NCBI GenBank assembly: GCA_035656335.1
Contig: DASRSS010000319.1
Coordinates: forward strand, 1-22,946
Direction: 5' to 3'
DNA from: DASRSS01 sp035656335
GTDB taxonomy: Bacteria; Actinomycetota; Actinomycetes; Mycobacteriales; Jatrophihabitantaceae
DNA length: 22,946 nt
Within the stretch, counting starts at the first letter, position 1. Each line of letters begins with the position of its first letter. A program made the position numbers and the translations under genes. This document shows positions 1 to 5,633 of this stretch, piece by piece. Below the pieces are notes generated by a model. The model made no database searches, was not told the DNA's origin, and worked only from the letters and a program-made list of their open reading frames with translations.

Positions 1-593
1 ATCCCGCGTGGCTGCTGGACGTGCTCGGCCTGCGGGCCGTCCGGCGGACCCCGTACAAGCGACTGTCCGGCGGCCAGCAGCAGCGGCTGTCCCTGGCCTG
101 CGCCCTGGTCGGCCGGCCCGAACTGGTCTTCCTGGACGAACCGACCGCCGGCATGGACCCGCAAGCGCGTCGCGCGACCTGGGACTTCATCCGCAAGCTG
201 CGCGCCGACGGCGTCAGCGTCGTGCTCACAACGCACTTCTTGGACGAGGCCGAACAGCTCGCCGACACCGTCGTCGTGATGGACGCCGGGCGCGCCGTCG
301 CCGCGGGCTCCCCCGCGGAGCTCACCCGGGCCGGCGCGGAGGGACAGATCCGCTTCCAGGCGCCGCCAGCGCTGCGGCTGGACTCGCTGCTGGCCGCGCT
401 GCCCGCCGGCACGCACGCCGTCGAAGAGGCACCGGGCCGCTACCTGGTCACCGGCGACGTCGACCCGCAGCTGCTCGCCACCCTCACCGCGTGGTGCGCC
501 GGACAGGGCGTGCTCGCCGAGAACCTCGCGGTCGAGCGCCGCACCCTCGAGGACGTGTTCCTCGAGCTGACCGGCCGCGAGGTCAGGACATGA
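1..593 (+). CDS. ABC transporter ATP-binding subunit, 3' part
   Basis: This is the C-terminal part (about 196 residues, first whole codon at 3) of an ABC ATPase whose start, with Walker A, lies left of the window. It would power export through the ABC-2 permease encoded next. Visible in order are the ABC signature LSGGQ (residues 21-25 of the visible part), Walker B LVFLDEP with the following D-loop region, and the H-loop in LTTHFLDEAEQ. The C-terminal tail RRTLEDVFLELTGR is typical of DrrA/CcmA-like drug or lipid exporters. The stop codon overlaps the permease start as ATGA, so the two are translationally coupled. The same ABC pair precedes ctaA in mycobacteria, as I recall. The substrate cannot be told from sequence. 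It is cut by the window edge, not broken. Confidence 0.93.
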   Translation, partial: PAWLLDVLGLRAVRRTPYKRLSGGQQQRLSLACALVGRPELVFLDEPTAGMDPQARRATWDFIRKLRADGVSVVLTTHFLDEAEQLADTVVVMDAGRAVAAGSPAELTRAGAEGQIRFQAPPALRLDSLLAALPAGTHAVEEAPGRYLVTGDVDPQLLATLTAWCAGQGVLAENLAVERRTLEDVFLELTGREVRT

Positions 594-1366
594 GCAGCGC
601 GGTCGCCGGCTCGTTCGTCCCGGCGCCGGGCGCCGCGCCGCGCCGGCGCATGCTGTCGGCGCAGACCGGGATGGAGTTCCGGCTGCTGCTGCGCAACGGC
701 GAGCAGGTCGGGCTCACGCTGGTCATTCCGCTGCTGCTGCTGTTCTTCTTCAACCTGCCGCTGCTGTACTCGCTCGGCGTCCCGCGCCGCATCGACTTCG
801 TGGTGCCGAGCATCATCGCGCTGGCGGTCATGTCCGCGTCCTTCACCGGCCTGGCCATCGGCACCGGGTTCGAGCGCAAGTACGCGGTGCTCAAGCGGCT
901 GGGCGCGACGGCGTTGCCGCGCTCGGTGCTCATCGGCGGCAAGACCCTCGCGGTGCTGCTGCTCGAGCTCGTCCAGGTCGCGTTGATCTGCGCGGCCGCG
1001 TTCGCGCTCGCCTGGCACCCGCACGGCGACCCACTGCTGGCGTTGGTGATGATCGCGCTCGGCACGCTCGCGTTCGGCGGCCTGGGTCTGCTCGTCGCGG
1101 GCACGCTGCGCGCCGAGGTCACGCTCGCCGCGGCGAACCTGATCTGGCTGGTCCTGCTTTTCGCCGGCGGCATCGCGATCCCGCTGTCGAAGTACCCCAC
1201 CGGCGTCGCGGACGTGCTGCAGTACCTGCCGTCGGCCGCCCTGTCGCATGGCCTGCACCGGGTGCTCGAGGACGGCGCGGGCATCCCCGTCCACGACCTC
1301 GTCACGTTGCTCGTCTGGACGGCCCTGGCGCTGCCCGCCGCGGCGCGGTGGTTCAAGTGGGAGTAG
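590..1366 (+). CDS. ABC-2 type transporter permease
   Basis: A 258-residue integral membrane protein, partner of the upstream ATPase. After a basic N-terminus there are about six hydrophobic stretches, starting with VGLTLVIPLLLLFFFNLPLL near residue 43, with the cytoplasmic FERKYAVLKRLGATALPRS segment between membrane helices 2 and 3. That layout, and the LKRLxATPLPRS-like motif, is the ABC-2 permease (DrrB-like) pattern. The ATG start at 590 overlaps the ATPase stop and has GAGG at 579-582 seven bases upstream. An internal ATG at 650 is possible but lacks this coupling. It overlaps the start of ctaA, suggesting one ABC-ctaA transcript. The transported molecule is unknown; a link to heme or oxidase assembly is only suggested by position. 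Confidence 0.9.
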   Translation: MSSAVAGSFVPAPGAAPRRRMLSAQTGMEFRLLLRNGEQVGLTLVIPLLLLFFFNLPLLYSLGVPRRIDFVVPSIIALAVMSASFTGLAIGTGFERKYAVLKRLGATALPRSVLIGGKTLAVLLLELVQVALICAAAFALAWHPHGDPLLALVMIALGTLAFGGLGLLVAGTLRAEVTLAAANLIWLVLLFAGGIAIPLSKYPTGVADVLQYLPSAALSHGLHRVLEDGAGIPVHDLVTLLVWTALALPAAARWFKWE

Positions 1367-2337
1367 CCACCCCCGTCGACGGCGCGGTGGCGCAGCCGGG
1401 CCTGCGCGTTCCGGTGCTGACCCGGCTGATCCCGCCGGCACTTCGTTCGGAGACGGCGTACCGGCGCTTCGCGCTGTGGGCCGTCATCACGAACGTGATC
1501 ATCGTGGTGAGTGGTGGCGCGGTCCGGCTCACCAACTCCGGCCTCGGCTGCCCGACCTTCCCGCGCTGCACGGACGCGACCCTGACGCCGACCAAGGCGT
1601 ACGGCATCCACGGGATCATCGAGTTCAGCAACCGCCAGCTGACGTTCGTGGTCGCGTTCTTCGCGATCGCGTGCTGGTTGATCGCGCTGGCCTGCCGCCA
1701 GGAGCGGGTGCTGGCGACGCTGCTCGCGCTGAGCATCCCGCTGCAGGCGCTGCTCGGCGGCATCACCGTGCTCACCCACCTGAACCCGTGGGCCGTCGGC
1801 GCGCACTTCATGGCGTCCGCGCTGATCGTGTTCGTCGCGTTCTGGCTGTGGTGGCGGGTGCGCGGGTCCGCGGCCGCGTTCGCCGTCCCTACGCCGGCAC
1901 GGTCGCTCGCGCGGCTCACCGTGGTGATCACCTTCGTGGTGCTCGCGCTCGGCACGATCGTGACCGGTGCCGGCCCGCACGCCGGCGACAAGGACTCGTC
2001 CGGCAAGGTCCACCGCAACGGACTGAAGGTCTCCTCGATGGCCCAGCTGCACGCCGACTCAGTGTGGGTGCTCGTCGGCGCGACCGTCGGCCTGGTCGCG
2101 GTGTTCTACGCCGTGCACGCGGCGGAGCAGGTGCGCCGGGCGGCCGTGCTGCTGCTCGGTGTCGAGCTCGGCCAGGGCGTGATCGGCTACCTGCAGTACT
2201 TCCTGCACGTGCCGCCGCTGCTCGTCGGGCTGCACATGCTCGGCGCCTGCCTGCTCTGGCTCGCCGCGCTGTACGTGCTGGCCCAGCTCGAACCCCGTGC
2301 CGCGGTCAAACCCGCCGCCGTCAGAACAGCTGGGTGA
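1348..2337 (+). CDS. ctaA: Heme A synthase (CtaA/COX15 family)
   Basis: CtaA oxidises the C8 methyl of heme O to a formyl group, giving heme A for aa3-type cytochrome oxidase; it is a membrane enzyme with about eight helices. The 329-residue product shows the external cysteine pair GLGCPTFPRC (C68, C74), HGIIEFSNR (H88, E92, N95), HLNPWAVGAHF (H144, H153), the GAGPHAGDK loop, and the second-half histidines H235 (QLHAD) and H296 (GLHML). These two half-repeats with paired His are the family pattern. GTG at 1348 overlaps the permease by 19 bases; GTG at 1357, overlapping by 10, is an equal alternative and neither has a clear ribosome site. The 3' end overlaps the opposing DUF445 gene by 17 bases. 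The heme O supplier ctaB lies 2 kb away on the other strand. Confidence 0.93.
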   Translation: MVQVGVATPVDGAVAQPGLRVPVLTRLIPPALRSETAYRRFALWAVITNVIIVVSGGAVRLTNSGLGCPTFPRCTDATLTPTKAYGIHGIIEFSNRQLTFVVAFFAIACWLIALACRQERVLATLLALSIPLQALLGGITVLTHLNPWAVGAHFMASALIVFVAFWLWWRVRGSAAAFAVPTPARSLARLTVVITFVVLALGTIVTGAGPHAGDKDSSGKVHRNGLKVSSMAQLHADSVWVLVGATVGLVAVFYAVHAAEQVRRAAVLLLGVELGQGVIGYLQYFLHVPPLLVGLHMLGACLLWLAALYVLAQLEPRAAVKPAAVRTAG

Positions 2338-3568
2338 AGGCGTAGATCAGCAGGCCGGCAAGCGCGCCGACCACGGTGCCGTTGATGCGGATGAACTGCA
2401 GGTCGCGGCCGACCTGCAGCTCCAGCCGGCGGCTGGTCTCGGCGGTGTCCCAGCGCTCGACCGTCGCCGAGATGACGCCGGCCAGATCCTCGGCGTAGTT
2501 GGTGACGATGTGGCCGGTCATGCGTTGCAGCGCCTCGTCGACCTTGCCGGCCACCGCGGGGTCGTCGCGCAGCACCTCGCCGGCGCGCATGGTGAGCGAC
2601 TCGATCGTGCGGCGCAGCTCCGAGTCCGGGTCGGACACGCCGTCGACGACCAGCGCCTTGCCGGTGACCCACAGCGTGGACAGCCACTCGCGCACCTTGG
2701 GGTGCTCCAACAGCTGCAGCTTGGCCTGCTCGACCTTCGCCGCCTGCTCCGGATCGGTGCGCAGCCGCTCGGCCAGATCACGCAGCTTCGCGTCGTATGT
2801 GCGGCGCAGTTCGTGCTCGTCCTGGATCGACACGTCGGCGAGGAACGACTGCACGGCGGTGAAGCCCTTGGCGAACACGCGGTCGTCGACCCAGTCGGGC
2901 ACCCACTCGGGCGACTCGTCGGCCAGCCGGCTGCGGAACACCGCGCGGTTCTCGTCCAGGAACCGCATCGTCCCGCGCAACACGTGGGTGAGCACGGCCT
3001 GGTGCTGGCCCGAGTCGCAGACCGCGTCCAGCAGCCGGGCCAACAGCGGCGCGGCGTCGAGTTCGCGCAGCCGCTTGTCGGCGAACGTCGCGACCGCGTT
3101 GCGCAGCTCGTCGTCGCGCAGCACCGACGCCATGCCGCCGACCGCGCTGCTCAGCTCGGCCGCCAGCTGACGGGCGTGGTCGGGGTCGGCCAGCCACTGC
3201 CCGAGCCGCTGCGGGACGCGAGCCGCGGCGACCCGCTCGCTGACGACCGCCTCGGTCAGGAAGTACTTGCCGACGAACCCGGCGAGGCCCTCACCGATCT
3301 GGTCCTTCTTGCGCGGGATGATCGCGGTGTGCGGGATCGGGATCCCGAGCGGGTGGCGGAACAGCGCAGTGACCGCGAACCAGTCGGCGAAACCGCCGAC
3401 CATGGACGCCTCCGCGGCCGCCTGCAGATACCCCCAGCCGCCGGAGCCGTCGGTGAGCGAGCGGCACAGGGCGTAAACCACGGCGGCGGCGACCAGCAGG
3501 CCGGCCGCGGTCGCCTTCATCCGGCGCAGCGCGCGGAGCCGCTGCCGGTCCGGCACCGGGATGGTCAA
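2321..3568 (-). CDS. DUF445 family membrane protein
   Basis: A 415-residue protein of the DUF445 (YjiN-like) family. It begins with a membrane segment (about residues 18-35), then the family's conserved stretch with EASMVGGFADWFAVTALFRH (53-71) and a following PHTAIIPRKKDQIGEGL region. A long charged, largely helical middle follows, and it ends in a C-terminal membrane helix (about 396-412). The function of the family is not established; an envelope role is a guess. The start chosen is TTG at 3568, because TTGA there overlaps the stop of the ATP-grasp gene; ATG at codon 17 is the alternative. It is the last gene of the ctaB run and meets ctaA tail to tail with a 17-base overlap. Confidence 0.88.
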   Translation of the reverse strand: MTIPVPDRQRLRALRRMKATAAGLLVAAAVVYALCRSLTDGSGGWGYLQAAAEASMVGGFADWFAVTALFRHPLGIPIPHTAIIPRKKDQIGEGLAGFVGKYFLTEAVVSERVAAARVPQRLGQWLADPDHARQLAAELSSAVGGMASVLRDDELRNAVATFADKRLRELDAAPLLARLLDAVCDSGQHQAVLTHVLRGTMRFLDENRAVFRSRLADESPEWVPDWVDDRVFAKGFTAVQSFLADVSIQDEHELRRTYDAKLRDLAERLRTDPEQAAKVEQAKLQLLEHPKVREWLSTLWVTGKALVVDGVSDPDSELRRTIESLTMRAGEVLRDDPAVAGKVDEALQRMTGHIVTNYAEDLAGVISATVERWDTAETSRRLELQVGRDLQFIRINGTVVGALAGLLIYAFTQLF

Positions 3569-4434
3569 CGGCGTGCGGCCTCGGCCGCGATCGCGGCGGC
3601 GAACCGGTCGGCCGCGCCCTCCCCGTAGCCGAGGAACAGCGACGGCTCGGTCACCTCCAGCTCGACCAGCACCGGGCCGTCGCTGCTGGGCAGCAGGTCC
3701 ACCCGCACGTACAGCAGGTCGTGGCCGTAGCGCTCGCGCAGCGCCGCGAGCACCTGGGTGCCGACGGCCATCTCCGCCGCGGACGGCGTGCGCTCGGTGA
3801 TGTTCTCCCGCACGAACAGCGCCTCGGACGTGTGCGGGTGCACGACGCCGGCGGGCAGCATTGCGCCCTTGGCGATCGCGTGGCTGAAGACGCCCGAGAT
3901 GTAGATCAGCGCGGTCTCGCCGTGCTCGTCCACGTCGCCGAGGTAGGGCTGGATCAGCACGGTGCGCCCGAGCGCGTGCAACTCGGCGAGGTGGGCGCGT
4001 GCCGCGTCCTCGTCACCGGGGGCGAAGCGCCCCGCCCCGCGCGAGCCGGCGCCGACCGACGGCTTGACCACGAACTCGACACCGTCCGGGAACCGAGGCG
4101 TCTCGCCGGGACGGGCCACCGTCGTGGGCACGATCGGCACGCCCGCGGCGGCGAGGTCCAGCAGGTACGTCTTGTCGGTGTTCCACTCGATGACCTCGGC
4201 CGGGTTGACCAAATGCCGGACGCCGGACGCCCAGGCGCGGAACCGGTCCACCGAGTTCGTGTAGTCCCACGTGGTGCGGACGACGACCAGGGTGTCGTTC
4301 CACTCGGCCGACGGGTCGTCCCACTGCTGCCAGCGCGCGGTCAGCCCACGGCGCTGCAGTGCCTCGACCAGAACGTCGCCGTCCTCGTCCCCGGCGGGCA
4401 GGTCGGCACAGGTGGCCAGGACGACCGACGTCAT
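3565..4434 (-). CDS. ATP-grasp domain ligase, substrate unknown
   Basis: A 289-residue soluble protein with an ATP-grasp fold. Visible are the phosphate/adenine-binding strand with lysine FVVKPSVGAGSR (121-132), the hinge-like LIQPYL (160-165), the conserved SHAIAKG (184-190), RVDLL (244-248), and the metal-binding end LVELEVTEPSLFL (256-268) with E258 and E260. The layout resembles the DcsG/RimK-glutathione-synthetase-like group, whose members join a carboxylate to an amine, thiol or hydroxyl with ATP. The real substrate is not known. The N-terminal part (DxxLVVVRTTWDYT) is typical of this group. ATG at 4434 shares one base with the ctaB stop (TGATG), and the stop overlaps the DUF445 start, so all three should be co-translated. 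There is no clear Shine-Dalgarno site, as expected for coupling. Confidence 0.87.
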   Translation of the reverse strand: MTSVVLATCADLPAGDEDGDVLVEALQRRGLTARWQQWDDPSAEWNDTLVVVRTTWDYTNSVDRFRAWASGVRHLVNPAEVIEWNTDKTYLLDLAAAGVPIVPTTVARPGETPRFPDGVEFVVKPSVGAGSRGAGRFAPGDEDAARAHLAELHALGRTVLIQPYLGDVDEHGETALIYISGVFSHAIAKGAMLPAGVVHPHTSEALFVRENITERTPSAAEMAVGTQVLAALRERYGHDLLYVRVDLLPSSDGPVLVELEVTEPSLFLGYGEGAADRFAAAIAAEAARR

Positions 4435-5417
4435 CAGTGCACGAACGTGTCGACGGCGACCGCGACGAACACGAAGGCCAGGTAGCTGTTCGACAGATGG
4501 AAGAACACCATCGGCTTGGCCGAACCGTCGTCGAGCCGCGTGCGGTGGTACAGCCGGTGCGCGCCCACGATCAGTGCGGCGCCGCCGAGCGTCGCTAGCG
4601 CGCCGTAGACCCAGCCACTGCCGAGCGGCCACAGCGCGAGCGAGGCGGCCACCGTCAGCCAGGTGTAGATCACGATGTCGCGCGTGACGCGGGCCGGCGA
4701 GGCGACCACCGGCAGCATCGGCACGCCGGCCTTCGCGTAGTCCTCGCGGTACCGCGTGGCCAGCGCCCACGTGTGCGGCGGCGTCCAGAAGAACACGACC
4801 GCGAACAGCGCGACCGGCGCCCACGCCAGCGAGCCGGTGACCGCGGACCAGCCGATCAGCACCGGCATGCAGCCGGCCGCGCCGCCCCAGACGATGTTCT
4901 GGGACGTCCGCCGCTTGAGCAGCATCGTGTACACGAGCACGTAGAACGCGATCGCGGCGAACGTCAGCGCGCCCGCGAGCCAGTTGGTGACGAAGCCAAT
5001 CGCGGCGATGGACGCGACGCCGAGCGCGAGGCCGAACACGAGCGCCCCGCGCGGGGACACCTCGTGCCGCGCCAGCGGGCGACGGGTCGTGCGGCGCATC
5101 ACCGCGTCGATGTCGCGGTCGATGTAGCAGTTGAGCGCGTTGGCGCTGCCGGCCGCGAGCGTGCCGCCGAGCATGGTCACCACGACGACCCACCACTTCG
5201 GCAGGCCGTCGGCGGCGAGCACCATCGACGGCAGCGTGGTCACCAGCAGCAGCTCGATGATCCGCGGCTTCGTCAGCGCGATGTAGGCCTGCAACCGGGT
5301 GCGCGGCGCGCGGCGCGCACGTCCCGAATGCGGCAACCGCGGCGACTCGTCGCTCAGAAGGGACGCCTCGACCGCATCGTGGCCAACGGAGGTGGCCGCA
5401 ACCGGGGTCTGCGTCAC
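4434..5417 (-). CDS. ctaB: Protoheme IX farnesyltransferase (heme O synthase)
   Basis: CtaB adds a farnesyl group to heme B to make heme O, the substrate of CtaA. The 327-residue product is a UbiA-type membrane prenyltransferase with about nine helices. The first Asp-rich motif NALNCYIDRDID (93-104) and the second, YREDYAKAG (223-231), bind the prenyl diphosphate through magnesium; TKPRIIELLLVT (49-60) and YTMLLKRRT (163-171) are further family marks. The N-terminal 40 residues are polar and basic. The GTG start at 5417 has a TACTCT -10-like box six bases upstream and no ribosome site, so the mRNA may be leaderless. It heads a run with the ATP-grasp and DUF445 genes and is divergent from tkt. 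Confidence 0.95.
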   Translation of the reverse strand: MTQTPVAATSVGHDAVEASLLSDESPRLPHSGRARRAPRTRLQAYIALTKPRIIELLLVTTLPSMVLAADGLPKWWVVVVTMLGGTLAAGSANALNCYIDRDIDAVMRRTTRRPLARHEVSPRGALVFGLALGVASIAAIGFVTNWLAGALTFAAIAFYVLVYTMLLKRRTSQNIVWGGAAGCMPVLIGWSAVTGSLAWAPVALFAVVFFWTPPHTWALATRYREDYAKAGVPMLPVVASPARVTRDIVIYTWLTVAASLALWPLGSGWVYGALATLGGAALIVGAHRLYHRTRLDDGSAKPMVFFHLSNSYLAFVFVAVAVDTFVH

Positions 5418-5423
5418 CGGTCC

Positions 5424-5429
5424 AGAGTA
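5424..5429 (-). promoter_or_regulatory. Possible -10 box of a leaderless ctaB transcript
   Basis: On the - strand TACTCT fits the TANNNT -10 pattern and ends six bases before the ctaB GTG, which would place transcription start at or next to the start codon. No clear -35 box is seen. This is an inference from spacing. Confidence 0.35.
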
Positions 5430-5447
5430 ACCGTCACGCGCAGTCCC

Positions 5448-5473
5448 GCTGCACGCAGCCTCAGCTGCGCTGC
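5448..5473. repeat. Overlapping GCTGC/GCAGC inverted repeats
   Basis: In the ctaB-tkt divergent gap, GCTGC (5448-5452), GCAGC (5455-5459), GCTGC (5464-5468) and GCTGC (5469-5473) form alternative 5-bp inverted repeats. They could be a regulator site or mRNA structure, but short repeats like these also arise by chance in GC-rich DNA. The rest of the 216-base gap (5418-5633) holds the promoter boxes and the tkt leader repeats. Confidence 0.25.
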
Positions 5474-5528
5474 GGCGGGCGCGCGCGGGCGATCACCCGA
5501 GGCGATGCAGCAACCGAACGGACGTGAC

Positions 5529-5534
5529 TAGGCT
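5529..5534 (+). promoter_or_regulatory. Probable -10 box of the tkt operon
   Basis: TAGGCT matches TANNNT and lies about 100 bases before the tkt start. The surrounding ten bases TGACTAGGCT recur, on the other strand, right before uvrC (20947-20956). No good -35 box is visible. The downstream leader would be roughly 90 bases long and contains the 13-base repeats. Confidence 0.4.
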
Positions 5535-5577
5535 TGAGGCGAGAGCTTGACCACAGAGCTCGACCGCAGCGCTCGAC
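5532..5577 (+). repeat. Four direct repeats, 13-base period, in the tkt leader
   Basis: GCTTGAG (5532), GCTTGAC (5545), GCTCGAC (5558) and GCTCGAC (5571) follow each other with exactly six bases between copies. The first copy overlaps the TAGGCT box by three bases; the others lie in the predicted leader upstream of tkt. The second and third full 13-base units agree at 11 of 13 positions. They may bind a regulator or shape the leader RNA; function is unknown. Confidence 0.6.
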
Positions 5578-5633
5578 GCGGCGGCCAACCGCACGCATCC
5601 GCACCAACGCGGCCGAGAGGAGCACGAGCAACC

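Noticed and set aside
440..2052. Two long - strand open frames opposite the ABC permease and ctaA
   Set aside because: Arg/Gln/Asp-rich shadow translations of GC-rich coding DNA, with no domain; the opposite strand encodes clear permease and CtaA.
2297..3628. 443-codon + strand frame opposite the DUF445 gene
   Set aside because: Low-complexity shadow; the - strand frame has the family motifs and membrane segments.
4435..5196. N-terminal extension of the ATP-grasp frame into ctaB
   Set aside because: The extension is an Arg-rich shadow of ctaB; the ATP-grasp start at 4434 overlaps the ctaB stop.
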